Below, piece after piece: positions 1 through 8,763 of a stretch of DNA of 37,735 nucleotides (positions within the stretch are counted from its first letter, which is position 1; every line of letters begins with the position of its first letter). The stretch lies in contig JAUYLL010000018.1 of the NCBI GenBank assembly GCA_030698375.1, positions 1 to 37,735 of the forward strand, read 5' to 3'. Under the pieces are notes generated by a model that was given only the letters and a program-made list of their open reading frames with translations, made no database searches and was not told the DNA's origin. This stretch comes from Nocardioides sp. (GTDB lineage: Bacteria > Actinomycetota > Actinomycetes > Propionibacteriales > Nocardioidaceae). A program made the translations under genes and the position numbers.

Positions 1-2
1 AC

Positions 3-1292
3 CTGGCGGAGTCGCTCGTGCTCGACACTCGTCAGCTGACCTCGCTCGCCGCGGACGATCTGCTCGATGTCGCGGGCGGGCCGAAGGGGCGGGCGCGGCT
101 GCTGGAGGCGAACCAGCTGGTGATCGCTGCCCGGTACGCCGGCCTGCACCGTGATCCTGCCGGGGCCCGCGGACAGCACACCGAGCAGATACGACAGATC
201 CATCTAGCGTGCGAGGGGTCGGCGTTGTACACGGAGTACGCGCCGCTGGAGCTGGGTCACGCACTCGGCACGACCGCCGAGGCTGCCACCGTCCTGATCG
301 CGCACGCACTGGAGCTGCGCGACCGGTTGCCGGCGCTGTGGGCGCGCATCATCGCCGGGGAGGTCGAGGCGTGGCGTGGCCGGCAGGTCGCTGCGGTGAC
401 CCTGCCGGAGCCACCCGAGGTGGTGGCGCTGGTCGACGAGACCCTGTCGACCACGAGGCGGGCGATCCACACCCCGACCGCGACCGACGCCGTCACCGCG
501 GCAGTCGCCCAGCTGGACGCCGAGGAGGCCGCCCACCGGGAGGCGGTGCGGGCGGACCGGCGCGGGGTGCACCTGGACCGCGCACGCCTCACCGGCCTCC
601 CCGAACGCTGGACCGACGTCCACGCCCGCCTGGACACCCCGGACGCCGAAGCGCTCGACGCCACGCTCGACCGGCTCGCCGATGTGCTGGAGCGCAACGC
701 CATGGTGGAAGCACCGCACGACCCGGACCTGGCGATGACCCACCGGCACTGGCGCGCCCGCGCCCTCGGCCTCCTCGCGGACCCGCACCTCGCCGCTGAG
801 GTCCTCGACTCCGCCAACACTGGCGAGCAGGTCGAGACCCGCCGCGGCACCGCGGTCCTTTACGTCCACATCCACACCCAGGACGGAGCACTAGTCCCGG
901 CCGTGGATCTGGAGCGCTACGGCACCACCACCCTCGACCTCGCCCGCACCTGGCTCGGCGACCGCGCCAAGATCCAGCTCCGCCCGGTGCTACACCCCGA
1001 CCGCGCCGACGCCGTGGACGCCCACGACCCACCCGAGTGGATGCGCGAGCTCGTCATCCTGCGGGACAGGACCTGCGTCTTCCCCGGCTGCCACACCAAC
1101 GCCCGAAGATCCGACCTCGACCACATCGAGCCCTATATCCCACCCGACGACGGCGGCCCACCCGGCCAGACCAGGCCGGAGAATCTCGCCGCGCTCTGCA
1201 GACGCCACCACCGCCTCAAGACCCACGGCGGCTGGACCTACCGGCGCGCCGGCGAGGGCTACACCTGGGACCCGCCAGCCCGCGCTACCTGA
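3..1292 (+). CDS. DUF222 / HNH endonuclease domain protein (5' partial)
   Basis: The reading frame is open to the left edge, so the true start probably lies outside the window; a GTG at 18 is only the first in-frame start codon inside it. The long Arg/Ala/Asp-rich N-terminal part fits DUF222, the mycobacterial 13E12-repeat family. The C-terminus is an HNH nuclease fold: a Cys pair in CVFPGC, then DHIEPY, the Asn of PENLAALC and the final CRRHHRLKTH. Such proteins occur in many copies in actinobacterial genomes and are suspected of mobility or nuclease activity, but their role is not settled. Its stop lies 4 bases from the stop of the opposite-strand transglycosylase. Family call firm, function unknown. 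Confidence 0.85.
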   Translation: MAESLVLDTRQLTSLAADDLLDVAGGPKGRARLLEANQLVIAARYAGLHRDPAGARGQHTEQIRQIHLACEGSALYTEYAPLELGHALGTTAEAATVLIAHALELRDRLPALWARIIAGEVEAWRGRQVAAVTLPEPPEVVALVDETLSTTRRAIHTPTATDAVTAAVAQLDAEEAAHREAVRADRRGVHLDRARLTGLPERWTDVHARLDTPDAEALDATLDRLADVLERNAMVEAPHDPDLAMTHRHWRARALGLLADPHLAAEVLDSANTGEQVETRRGTAVLYVHIHTQDGALVPAVDLERYGTTTLDLARTWLGDRAKIQLRPVLHPDRADAVDAHDPPEWMRELVILRDRTCVFPGCHTNARRSDLDHIEPYIPPDDGGPPGQTRPENLAALCRRHHRLKTHGGWTYRRAGEGYTWDPPARAT

Positions 1293-1296
1293 CGAC

Positions 1297-1938
1297 TCAG
1301 TACCAGTCGTTGGCCTGCTTGAACGACCACGCCGAGCACGGGGTGCCGTAGGAGTCTCGGATGTAGTTGAGGCCCCAGCGGATCTGCGAGACCGGGTTGG
1401 TCATGTAGTCGGCCGGTAGGTCGTCGTGCGTTCCGCCGGTGAGCGCCTGAGGGATGCCGTACGCCGAGGAGGTCGGGTTGGCGGCATCGAACTCCCAGTC
1501 GCTCTCGGAGATCCAGAGCTGGTCCAGGCAGCCGTACTCCGAGGCCGCGAAGCCGAACTCGCCCATCATCTGCCGGGCCACGTCCTTCGGGTCCGCGTCC
1601 GCCAGGTCGTCGGTGCCAGTGACCGCGTCGCCCGGGGTGGCCGCGAGGGCCTCCACCTTCTCGCGGTCGCGGCGTGGAGCGGAGCGGTCCGGCCGCTCGG
1701 CTTCCTGCGCGCGTCCGGCCAGGGCGTCGGCCACCTCGGCGGCCCCGGCGACGCTGGTCGCCGTCACGCTCGTCGCGCCGGCGGTCGGGTCCTCGCCCAT
1801 GACGCCGGCGGAGACGGTCGCGCCGGTCACCGCCACAGCGACCGAGGCGGCGAGCACGCGCGGTGTTCGGCCAGCGGTGCGGGGCGCGTCCTTGGACACC
1901 ACGCGGTGCTTCGGGACGTACTTCTCACGCAGGAGCAA
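1297..1938 (-). CDS. Secreted lysozyme-like transglycosylase family protein
   Basis: Roughly 213 residues: a basic N-terminus with a YVPKHR motif, one hydrophobic export or anchor segment (VLAASVAVAVTGATVSAGV), an Ala/Asp/Arg-rich linker and a C-terminal lysozyme-like domain. That domain shows CLDQLWISESDW (the Glu of SESDW would be the catalytic acid), NPTSSAYGIPQAL and a Trp/Tyr-rich end, typical of actinobacterial transglycosylase-like proteins that trim peptidoglycan outside the membrane. I prefer the TTG at 1938: it has GAGG eight bases upstream and places YVPKHR near the N-terminus. An in-frame ATG at 1995 would add 19 Pro/Cys/Trp-rich residues and is less likely. Monocistronic, downstream of the sugar importer but behind a hairpin. 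Confidence 0.8.
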   Translation of the reverse strand: MLLREKYVPKHRVVSKDAPRTAGRTPRVLAASVAVAVTGATVSAGVMGEDPTAGATSVTATSVAGAAEVADALAGRAQEAERPDRSAPRRDREKVEALAATPGDAVTGTDDLADADPKDVARQMMGEFGFAASEYGCLDQLWISESDWEFDAANPTSSAYGIPQALTGGTHDDLPADYMTNPVSQIRWGLNYIRDSYGTPCSAWSFKQANDWY

Positions 1939-1998
1939 GTGGGCTGCCTCGCAGAGCGGTGGGGTGCAGGGGCCCCGCCACCATGACTCAGCCATTCC

Positions 1999-2014
1999 CC
2001 CGACACAAGTCGGG
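1999..2014 (-). terminator. Hairpin after the sugar importer operon
   Basis: Perfect 6-bp stem CCCGAC/GTCGGG with a 4-base loop, 25 bases beyond the stop of the ATPase gene. No T-run follows, as is common in high-GC actinobacteria. It probably separates the importer operon from the transglycosylase gene. Confidence 0.5.
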
Positions 2015-2039
2015 TGTTGTGGACGTCACACGCTGCGCG

Positions 2040-3212
2040 TCAGCCCAGCGTGAGGTTGTCACCCGACTCGGGATCGAAGAGGTGCATCCGCGAGGGGTCC
2101 ACCCAGATCTCGGCCTCGTCACCGTCGCTGATCGTCGAGGAGGCGTCCAGCGAGACCACCATCTGGGAGCGGACCGACTCTCCGTCGAGATCCCTCTCGA
2201 GCTGCTCCAGCTGGGCCTGCACCTCGTCCGACGCCTCGTAGGGCACGTAGGCGTACGCCTCGTTGCCGAGCCACTCCGTGACGTCGACGGTCGCTCGGAA
2301 CGTCGAGCCCTGGCCGCGCTTGGACTCGTCGACGACGCTGGCGTCCTCGAAGTAGTCCGGCCGGATCCCGGCGATGAGGGTCTTGCCCTTGCCGCGGTCC
2401 CCGATTCGGTCTGCCTTCTCCTGCGGGATCGACACCGTGCCGAACGGAAGCTCGACCTCGGTGCCCTCGACGGTCGCCGGCAGGAAGTTCATCGGCGGGG
2501 AGCCGATGAACCCGGCCACGAAGAGGTTCACCGGGTTCTCGTAGAGCTCCCGCGGAGTCGCCAGCTGCTGGAGCAGTCCGTGCTTGAGCACCGCCACGCG
2601 GTCCCCGAGCGTCATCGCCTCCGTCTGGTCGTGGGTGACGTAGACGGTGGTGATGCCGAGCCGCTTCTGCAGCCGGGCGATCTCGGTGCGCATCTGGCCA
2701 CGCAGCTTCGCGTCGAGGTTCGAGAGCGGCTCGTCGAAGAGGAAGGCCTGGGCGTCACGGACGATCGCACGACCCATCGCGACACGCTGGCGCTGGCCAC
2801 CGGAGAGGTTGCCGGGCTTGCGCTCGAGGTTCTCGTCGAGCTCGAGCGTCTTGCTGGCGGCGCGGACCTTCTTGTCGATCTCCTCCTCGCTGTGGGTCTT
2901 GGCCAGACGCAGCGGGAAGGCGATGTTCTCGTAGACCGTGAGGTGCGGGTAGAGCGCGTAGTTCTGGAAGACCATCGCCAGGTTGCGCTCGCGCGGCGCC
3001 AGGTCGTTGACCCGGTCGCCGCCGATGATCATGTCACCGTCGGTGATGTCCTCGAGCCCGACGATCATCCGCAGCAACGTGGACTTCCCGCAGCCCGACG
3101 GACCGACGAGGATCATGAACTCGCCGTCGGCGACGTCGATGCTTACGTCGTTCACCGCGAGGAACCCGTCGGGGTACTTCTTCACGATGTTCTTCATCTC
3201 GATGGCAGCCAC
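2040..3212 (-). CDS. sugC: Sugar ABC transporter ATPase, SugC/MalK/UgpC type
   Basis: ATP-hydrolysing subunit of a carbohydrate importer, 390 residues. Visible in order: Walker A GPSGCGKST near residue 38, Q-loop in MVFQNYALYPH, signature LSGGQRQRVAMGRA, Walker B AFLFDEPLSNLDAKLR, H-loop in TVYVTHDQTEAMTLGDR, then a C-terminal TOBE-type regulatory domain with FVAGFIGSPPMNFLPA. Overall form, and the end (LFDPESGDNLTL), resemble what I recall of mycobacterial SugC. Last gene of a four-gene operon, 6 bases after the second permease. MalK, UgpC and MsiK are close relatives, so the substrate comes from the operon context. The symbol is by similarity. Confidence 0.9.
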   Translation of the reverse strand: MAAIEMKNIVKKYPDGFLAVNDVSIDVADGEFMILVGPSGCGKSTLLRMIVGLEDITDGDMIIGGDRVNDLAPRERNLAMVFQNYALYPHLTVYENIAFPLRLAKTHSEEEIDKKVRAASKTLELDENLERKPGNLSGGQRQRVAMGRAIVRDAQAFLFDEPLSNLDAKLRGQMRTEIARLQKRLGITTVYVTHDQTEAMTLGDRVAVLKHGLLQQLATPRELYENPVNLFVAGFIGSPPMNFLPATVEGTEVELPFGTVSIPQEKADRIGDRGKGKTLIAGIRPDYFEDASVVDESKRGQGSTFRATVDVTEWLGNEAYAYVPYEASDEVQAQLEQLERDLDGESVRSQMVVSLDASSTISDGDEAEIWVDPSRMHLFDPESGDNLTLG

Positions 3213-3218
3213 AGGACA

Positions 3219-4055
3219 TCAACCCTTCACGGCGCCGGAGGTGAGTCCGGCCACGATCTTGCGCTGGAACAACAGGACGATGATGATGATCGGGATCGTC
3301 GCGACGACGGCCCCTGCGGCCAGCAGCGATGCCGGCCGGTTGAACGGGTCGGGCCCGACGAAGAACGAGAGCGCTGCCGGGATCGGCCGGGCTCTCTCCG
3401 TCGAGGTGAGCGAGATCCCGAAGACGAAGTCGTTCCACGCGAAGAAGAACGTCAGGATCGCCGCGGTGAAGACGCCGGGTGCCGCGAGCGGCACCACGAC
3501 CTTGCGGAACGCCTGCCACGACGTCGCGCCGTCGACCTGGGCGGCCTGCTCCATCTCCCACGGGATCTCGCGGAAGAACGCCGAGAGGGTCCAGATCGCC
3601 AGGGGCAGGGTGAAGGACATGTACGGGATGATCAGCCCCGGCCAGGTGTCGTAGATCCCGAACGTCCGCCACATGTCGAACAGCGGGCCGACCAGGGAGA
3701 CCACCGGGAACATCGCGATCACCAGGGCCGTGGTGAGCACGAACTTCTTGCCCTTGAACTCGAGGCGGGCGATGGCGTACGCCGCGAAGGTCGCGAGCAG
3801 GACGGACAGCAGGGTGGCGATCAACGAGATGCCGATCGAGTTGAAGATCGCCCGGCGGAACTGGTCGTCGGCGATCACGTCGACGTAGTTCGACCAGCCG
3901 GCCCAGCCCCCCGCCGCGGGGAAGAACCCCGGGCTGCCGTTGGTGATCGACTCCTGGGACTTGAACGACAGCGAGATGATCCACGCCACCGGGAGCAGGC
4001 ACCACAGGAGGATCAGCGCGGTACCGATGATGATGCCGATGCGGTTCTTGGTCAT
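3219..4055 (-). CDS. sugB: Sugar ABC transporter permease, SugB/MalG type
   Basis: 278-residue inner-membrane permease with six predicted helices; the first is IIIGTALILLWCLLPVAWII. The EAA loop that docks on the ATPase is visible as EQAAQVDGATSWQAFRKVVV. Placement after the MalF-like permease and before the ATPase is the standard order for carbohydrate importers (CUT1). The ATG at 4055 lies 1 base past the stop of the upstream permease gene, so the two are translationally linked. Length is normal for MalG/SugB. Confidence 0.9.
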   Translation of the reverse strand: MTKNRIGIIIGTALILLWCLLPVAWIISLSFKSQESITNGSPGFFPAAGGWAGWSNYVDVIADDQFRRAIFNSIGISLIATLLSVLLATFAAYAIARLEFKGKKFVLTTALVIAMFPVVSLVGPLFDMWRTFGIYDTWPGLIIPYMSFTLPLAIWTLSAFFREIPWEMEQAAQVDGATSWQAFRKVVVPLAAPGVFTAAILTFFFAWNDFVFGISLTSTERARPIPAALSFFVGPDPFNRPASLLAAGAVVATIPIIIIVLLFQRKIVAGLTSGAVKG

Positions 4056-4056
4056 C

Positions 4057-5004
4057 TCACTTCTCCTGCCGCGCCTGGGAGAGGTCCACCTTGAAGAGCT
4101 TCACGATCAGGAAGGCCACGATCAGCACCGAGAGGAACAGCAGCACCGAGAGCGCTGACCCGATCCCGAGCTGGAACTGCTCGATCACCTGCCGGTAGGT
4201 CAGGAACGAGATCGACTCGGTGCCGTTGGCCCCCGCCGTCATCACGAAGATGTTGTCGAAGATCCGGTAGGCGTCGAGCGCCCGGAACAACACGGCGACC
4301 ATGATCGCCGCCTTCATGTTCGGCAGGATCACCTTCCACAGCCGTTGCCACCACGAGGCCCCGTCGACCTTGGCGGCCTCGATCATGTCCTCCGACACCT
4401 GGGCCAGACCGGCCAGCAGCAGCAGCGACATGAACGGGGTGGTCTTCCATATCTCGGAGACCATGATCGCCGCGATCGATGACTCGTACTGGGCGAACCA
4501 GTTGAAGTCGTCCCCCACGAACGGCAACCAGGAGTTCACGAAACCGTTCGTGTTCGAGAAGGCGAACTGCCACGCGAAGCCGGAGACCACCGTGATGATG
4601 CCGTAGGGGATGAGGATCGAGGTCCGGATCACGCCCCGGCCGAAGATCACCTTGTGCATGACCATCGCGAAGGCGAAGCCGATGATCAGCTCGAAGAACA
4701 CGGTGACCAGCATGATCATCACCGTGTTGGCGGTGTCTCGCCAGAACAGCGAGTCGGTCAACGCGGTGACGTAATTGGCCAGCCCCACGAACTCCCGCTC
4801 GTCGGGGGCGGTAAGGCTGTAGGAGAACAGCGAGAGGTACAGCGCCCGGAGCATCGGGAAGGCCGTCACCAGGAGCATGAGGACGACGGCAGGGGCGACC
4901 AGGCGCCGTCCCAGGCTGTTCTCGGCCTTCGTCCGGTCGGAGTCGACCGGGGCCGGCGTACGACCGTTGGAGTCCGCGGTCGCGGTCTGGACGGTGGCGC
5001 TCAC
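4057..5004 (-). CDS. sugA: Sugar ABC transporter permease, SugA/MalF type
   Basis: 315-residue permease. A hydrophilic N-terminal tail of about 30 residues precedes the first helix (APAVVLMLLVTAFPMLRALY), and the EAA docking loop reads EAAKVDGASWWQRLWKVILP. Six membrane segments are expected. The ATG at 5004 overlaps the stop of the binding-protein gene in an ATGA, so the operon is translationally coupled. Together with the SugB-like permease it forms the membrane channel of the importer. Confidence 0.9.
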   Translation of the reverse strand: MSATVQTATADSNGRTPAPVDSDRTKAENSLGRRLVAPAVVLMLLVTAFPMLRALYLSLFSYSLTAPDEREFVGLANYVTALTDSLFWRDTANTVMIMLVTVFFELIIGFAFAMVMHKVIFGRGVIRTSILIPYGIITVVSGFAWQFAFSNTNGFVNSWLPFVGDDFNWFAQYESSIAAIMVSEIWKTTPFMSLLLLAGLAQVSEDMIEAAKVDGASWWQRLWKVILPNMKAAIMVAVLFRALDAYRIFDNIFVMTAGANGTESISFLTYRQVIEQFQLGIGSALSVLLFLSVLIVAFLIVKLFKVDLSQARQEK

Positions 5005-6308
5005 AGCAGGGCCTCCTGACGCAGGATCGCTGACAGGAAGTCAGCGGACTCGGCCGGGGTTGAGTCCGGGGTCACCCCGGTGGGCGAGTGCCAGACCGAC
5101 TGCACCGCGCTCGAGATCTGGCTGTAGAAGGCGCTCCGCGGGCGGGGCCCGCCCTCCTCGATGCTCTCGGCGTAGAGCTCGAGCAGCTCAGCGGGATAGG
5201 CGTCCTGGAGCTCCGAGGAGTCGTAGACCGACTGGCGCGCCGGCATCAGGCCGTCGTTAATGGCCAGCTGGGCCTGGGCCTCGGGGCTGGTCACGCAGAG
5301 AGCCGCCTCCTGCGCGTGCTCGAGGTTCTCGGTAAAGGCGCCCACCCCGATGTTGATGCCGCCGACCGGCGGCCGCGACGGCTCGTCCTCCACCGTGCGG
5401 GGGTACCGCGCCCAGCCGAGGTCCTCGAAGGCCTCCTCGTCGGCGGGTCCGCCGGGCTGTCCGACGGTGTCCTCGTAGTTCTTGTAGGCGAAGGTCCAGT
5501 TGACCATGAACTGACCCGGCCCCTCGGCGGGGTACATCTGACCGAGGCTGGTGCCCTCGTTGGAGGTGGTGAAGTCCGGCTGGGTGGCCCCGGAGTCGGC
5601 CAGCGTCTGGATCACCCGGGCGGCCTCACGGCCGGCGTCGGAGTCGATCGTGACCTCGGCGTCCCGGCCGTCCTCGACCGTGTCGGGGTCGAGGATGTTG
5701 CCTCCGGCGCCCAGGATCAGCGAGTTGATCCACACGACGTACGCCTCGTAGCGGTCGGCCTGGACGCCCACGCTGCCGCCCTCGGCGTCCGCGGCCTCGA
5801 TGACCTCCTCCCAGGTGACCGGCTGCTCCATGTCGAGCCCGGCGGCCTCCGCGAGGGAGCGTCGGAACCAGAGCACCTGGGTGTTGCCCCACTGGGGAGC
5901 CGCGACGACCTCGTCCTGCCAGACCGCACTCTCGGCGGCCCCGGAGAGCACATCGTCGTCGATCACCTCGTCGGCCTGGTCCCCCTCGAAGGGAGCCAGC
6001 CACCCGGCGTTGGCGAACTCGGGCACGAAGACGGGGTCCAGGCTCATCAGGTTGGTGCTGCCGTCCTCGGCGGCCAACCGGCGGGCCAGCTGGGTGCGCT
6101 GGTCGGTCGCGCTCGTCGGCAGCAGCTGGATGGCGATGTCGTAGTCGTCGGTGCTGCACTCCTCCGCGAGCGCCGTGAGGGTCTCCTGCCCGTCAGGGTT
6201 GATGTACCAGTTGAGGGTGGTCGCAGACCCGCCCCCGCCGCAGGCCGCCAGAAGGCCTGCCCCCATCGCGGTCGCCATCGCGGCCGCCGTTCTCCTGCGT
6301 CTCTGCAT
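5001..6308 (-). CDS. lpqY: Sugar-binding lipoprotein, LpqY-like (probable trehalose)
   Basis: Extracellular solute-binding lipoprotein of about 435 residues that would deliver substrate to the SugAB-like permeases. The signal peptide has four Arg, a hydrophobic core and lipobox LLAAC with Cys23 as lipidation site. Segments resembling recalled M. tuberculosis LpqY are QRTQLARRLAAEDGS, LMSLDPVFVPEFANAGW, AAPQWGNTQVLWFRRSL and VVWINSLILGAGGNIL. With the lpqY-sugA-sugB-sugC order this suggests trehalose uptake, perhaps recycling of envelope trehalose. I chose the ATG at 6308, with GGGAGG seven bases upstream; an in-frame start at 6395 would put 29 unlikely residues before the signal peptide. Family firm; trehalose is inference. 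Confidence 0.8.
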   Translation of the reverse strand: MQRRRRTAAAMATAMGAGLLAACGGGGSATTLNWYINPDGQETLTALAEECSTDDYDIAIQLLPTSATDQRTQLARRLAAEDGSTNLMSLDPVFVPEFANAGWLAPFEGDQADEVIDDDVLSGAAESAVWQDEVVAAPQWGNTQVLWFRRSLAEAAGLDMEQPVTWEEVIEAADAEGGSVGVQADRYEAYVVWINSLILGAGGNILDPDTVEDGRDAEVTIDSDAGREAARVIQTLADSGATQPDFTTSNEGTSLGQMYPAEGPGQFMVNWTFAYKNYEDTVGQPGGPADEEAFEDLGWARYPRTVEDEPSRPPVGGINIGVGAFTENLEHAQEAALCVTSPEAQAQLAINDGLMPARQSVYDSSELQDAYPAELLELYAESIEEGGPRPRSAFYSQISSAVQSVWHSPTGVTPDSTPAESADFLSAILRQEALL

Positions 6309-6339
6309 GTGTGGGCCTCCCTCACGCAGCCACCCCGTG

Positions 6340-6357
6340 GGGTGACGAGCGTCACCC
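6340..6357 (-). promoter_or_regulatory. Palindrome in the leader of the sugar importer operon
   Basis: GGGTGAC-GAGC-GTCACCC, 7-bp arms, 32 bases upstream of the binding-protein ATG. It could be an operator for a LacI/GntR-type regulator or an mRNA hairpin. No sugar regulator is encoded next to the operon. Confidence 0.35.
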
Positions 6358-6367
6358 AGCGGTTCTC

Positions 6368-6389
6368 TGCCCGCAACACCCCGCGGGCA
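6368..6389 (-). terminator. Hairpin downstream of phoH
   Basis: 7-bp arms TGCCCGC/GCGGGCA around an 8-base loop, 12 bases past the phoH stop. No T-run. It probably ends the PhoH transcript ahead of the sugar importer operon on the same strand. Confidence 0.45.
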
Positions 6390-6401
6390 AACCACCCGAT
6401 G

Positions 6402-7736
6402 TCACACAGTTAGGTTCTCCAGCATCTCGGTCACCAGTGCCGCGATCGGCGAGCGCTCGGAGCGGGTGAGCGTGACGTGCGCGAACAGCGGGTGTCCCTT
6501 GAGTCGCTCCACCACCGCCACGATGCCGTCGTGCCGCCCGACCCGGAGGTTGTCCCGCTGCGCCACGTCGTGGGTGAGCACCACCTTGGAGTTCGACCCG
6601 ATGCGGGAGAGCACCGTGAGCAGCACGTTGCGCTCCAGCGACTGCGCCTCGTCGACGATGACGAAGGCGTCGTGCAGGGAGCGGCCGCGGATGTGGGTGA
6701 GCGGCAGGACCTCCAGCATCCCGCGGTCGAGCACCTCGTCGATGACCTCGGGCGAGGTCATCGCCCCCAACGTGTCGAAGACCGCCTGCGCCCAGGGCGA
6801 CATCTTCTCCGACTCGCTGCCCGGCAGGTAGCCCAGCTCCTGGCCGCCCACCGCGAACAGGGGGCGGAAGACGACCACCTTCTTGTGCTGGCGCCGCTCG
6901 AGCACCGCCTCGAGGCCGGCGCAGAGTGCCATCGCCGACTTGCCGGTGCCGGCGCGGCCCCCGAGGGAGACGATGCCGACCTCCGGGTCCAGCAGCAGCT
7001 CCAGGGCGACCCGCTGCTCGGCCGACCGGCCGTGGATCCCGAACGCCTCCCGGTCCCCGCGCACCAGGTGCACCTGCTTGTCCTGGCCGACTCGTCCCAG
7101 GGCGCTCCCCCGGTCCGAGACCAGCACCAGCCCGGTGTGGCAGGGCAGGTCGCGGGCGTCGTCGAGGTCGACCACACCGTCGGCGTACAGCTCGTCGACG
7201 GCGGCTGCCGCCACCTCGAGCTCGTCCATCCCGGTCCAGCCGGACTCCGACTCCGGGGCCAGCTCGGCGCGGTACTCCTGGGCGTCCAGGCCGACGGCCG
7301 CCGCCTTGATCCGCAGCGGCAGGTCCTTGGAGACCAGCGTGACGTCATGCCCCTCGTCGGCGAGGTTCTTGGCCACCGCCAGGATGCGGGTGTCGTTGCC
7401 ACCGACCCGGAACCCGGACGGCAACGACTGGGGGTCGGTGTGGTTCAGCTCGACCCGCAGGGTCCCGCCGTCCTCCGTGATCGGGACCGCCTCGTCGAGC
7501 CGCCCGTGGGCCTGGCGCAGCTCGTCGAGCATCCGCAGCGCGGCGCGCGCGAAGTACCCCAGCTCGGGGTGGTCCCGCTTGCCCTCCAGCTCGGTGACCA
7601 CCACCACCGGGAGGACGACCTCGTGCTCGTGGAACCGACGTACGGCGCCGGGGTCGGCGAGCAGCACGCTGGTGTCGAGGACGTAGGTGCAGACCGGGGT
7701 CCGGGCGTCGTGCTCGTGTGCAACCTGTGAAGTCAT
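6402..7736 (-). CDS. phoH: PhoH family protein: PIN RNase plus PhoH ATPase
   Basis: About 444 residues in two parts. The N-terminal PIN domain starts [12 protein letters not shown] (Asp21 a likely metal ligand) and continues [24 protein letters not shown] (here interrupted by nothing, cited as landmarks [10 protein letters not shown] and YFARAAL). The C-terminal PhoH ATPase has Walker [11 protein letters not shown] and Walker [14 protein letters not shown]. This is the PhoH2 architecture, known in mycobacteria as an ATP-driven RNA-unwinding ribonuclease and toxin. The ATG at 7736 has GAGGGG nine bases upstream; an in-frame start at 7769 adds 11 residues and is less likely. No small antitoxin frame precedes it. 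Confidence 0.88.
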   Translation of the reverse strand: MTSQVAHEHDARTPVCTYVLDTSVLLADPGAVRRFHEHEVVLPVVVVTELEGKRDHPELGYFARAALRMLDELRQAHGRLDEAVPITEDGGTLRVELNHTDPQSLPSGFRVGGNDTRILAVAKNLADEGHDVTLVSKDLPLRIKAAAVGLDAQEYRAELAPESESGWTGMDELEVAAAAVDELYADGVVDLDDARDLPCHTGLVLVSDRGSALGRVGQDKQVHLVRGDREAFGIHGRSAEQRVALELLLDPEVGIVSLGGRAGTGKSAMALCAGLEAVLERRQHKKVVVFRPLFAVGGQELGYLPGSESEKMSPWAQAVFDTLGAMTSPEVIDEVLDRGMLEVLPLTHIRGRSLHDAFVIVDEAQSLERNVLLTVLSRIGSNSKVVLTHDVAQRDNLRVGRHDGIVAVVERLKGHPLFAHVTLTRSERSPIAALVTEMLENLTV

Positions 7737-7864
7737 GCGGGGCTTCCCCTCACGAACCGGCGCGCGCACTCGCTGCCCCGGTCCTGACTACTGGTCGGAC
7801 CGGGACCGGGCCCGAAAGCCTGAGTGCAGGCTCCCGGTGCTGCTCGTGCTCTGGTCGTGAGTGT

Positions 7865-8677
7865 TCACGAACGGGCCTCCCGAACGGCGGGCTTCCCCAC
7901 CCGCCATCGGAACCGACGCTCGCGCTCGGCGTACGCCCGGATCGCCCGGAGGAAGTCCACCCGGCGGAAGTCGGGCCAGTAGGCCTCGCAGAAGTAGAAC
8001 TCGCTGTGGGCGCTCTGCCAGAGCAGGAAGCCCCCGAGCCGCTGCTCGCCGGAGGTGCGGATGACGAGGTCGGGGTCGGGCTGACCCCGGGTGTAGAGGT
8101 GCTCGGCGATGTGGTCGACGTCGAGGGTGGCGGCCAACTCCTCGAGCGAGGTGCCGCGGGCCGCGTGCTCGACGAGCAGGGACCGGACCGCGTCGGCGAT
8201 CTCCCGGCGGCCGCCGTAGCCGACCGCGATGTTCACGACCAGGCCGTCGACGTCGCGGGTGCGGTCCGCCGCGGCCTTCAGGCGGCGGGCGGTGTCCGAG
8301 GGCAGCAGGTCCAGCGCCCCGACGGGGTTGAGCCGCCAGCGCCCCGCGTCGGCGAGTGCGTCGACGACATCCTCGATGATCGCCAGCAGCGGGGTGAGCT
8401 CGTCGGCGGGGCGGTTGAGGTTGTCGGTCGAGAGCAGCCAGAGCGTGACGACCTCGACCCCGACTTCCTCGCACCACTGCAGGAGGGGCTCGATGTTCGC
8501 AGCCCCGGCTCGATGCCCCTCGGCGGAGTCGCGTCCGACCGCGCGCGCCCAGCGGCGGTTGCCGTCGAGCATCACCCCGACGTGCTTGGGCAGGCGGTCG
8601 CCGGGGAGGCGACGAGCCAACCGCGCCTCGTACGCCGGATAGAGCACCCGGCGCAGCCCCTTCTTCCAGTCCGCCAC
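7865..8677 (-). CDS. Cis-prenyl transferase (UppS / Rv1086-like)
   Basis: About 270 residues condensing isopentenyl diphosphate onto an allylic diphosphate in the Z configuration. Family regions are clear: HVGVMLDGNRRWAR (catalytic Asp of LDGN), LWLLSTDNLNRP, and the C-terminal basic and aromatic region RTSGEQRLGGFLLWQSAHSE with YWPDFR. The product is either undecaprenyl diphosphate or, as in M. tuberculosis Rv1086, the C15 compound; pairing with a divergent hemolysin III gene favours the Rv1086 group. GTG at 8677 (VADWKKGLRR) chosen because conservation begins there; no strong ribosome-binding site is visible. Confidence 0.88.
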   Translation of the reverse strand: MADWKKGLRRVLYPAYEARLARRLPGDRLPKHVGVMLDGNRRWARAVGRDSAEGHRAGAANIEPLLQWCEEVGVEVVTLWLLSTDNLNRPADELTPLLAIIEDVVDALADAGRWRLNPVGALDLLPSDTARRLKAAADRTRDVDGLVVNIAVGYGGRREIADAVRSLLVEHAARGTSLEELAATLDVDHIAEHLYTRGQPDPDLVIRTSGEQRLGGFLLWQSAHSEFYFCEAYWPDFRRVDFLRAIRAYAERERRFRWRVGKPAVREARS

Positions 8678-8750
8678 GGACGACGACTCTACTCGCGCGC
8701 GCACCCGCGTGAGGCCCGCCACGAAGTACGCCGGGCTCCGCGCACAGTCG

Positions 8751-8756
8751 TACAGT
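8751..8756 (+). promoter_or_regulatory. -10 element of a predicted leaderless transcript
   Basis: TACAGT, 7 bases before the GTG at 8764, with no Shine-Dalgarno sequence in between. The -35 region is weak. The spacing is what a leaderless actinobacterial mRNA would need. Confidence 0.45.
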
Positions 8757-8763
8757 GACGCCC

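Noticed and set aside
1939..2039. c-di-AMP (ydaO) riboswitch before the transglycosylase
   Set aside because: Only 101 bases are available and the recalled core blocks are missing; only simple stems are visible.
1863..4094. Very long plus-strand open frame opposite the sugar importer
   Set aside because: It is the antisense shadow of high-GC ABC genes, with a low-complexity Arg/Asp/Glu composition and no domain.
7817..7832. Hairpin AGCCTG/CAGGCT after the prenyl transferase gene
   Set aside because: Six-base arms only, about 33 bases past the stop and without a T-run; not listed as a terminator.
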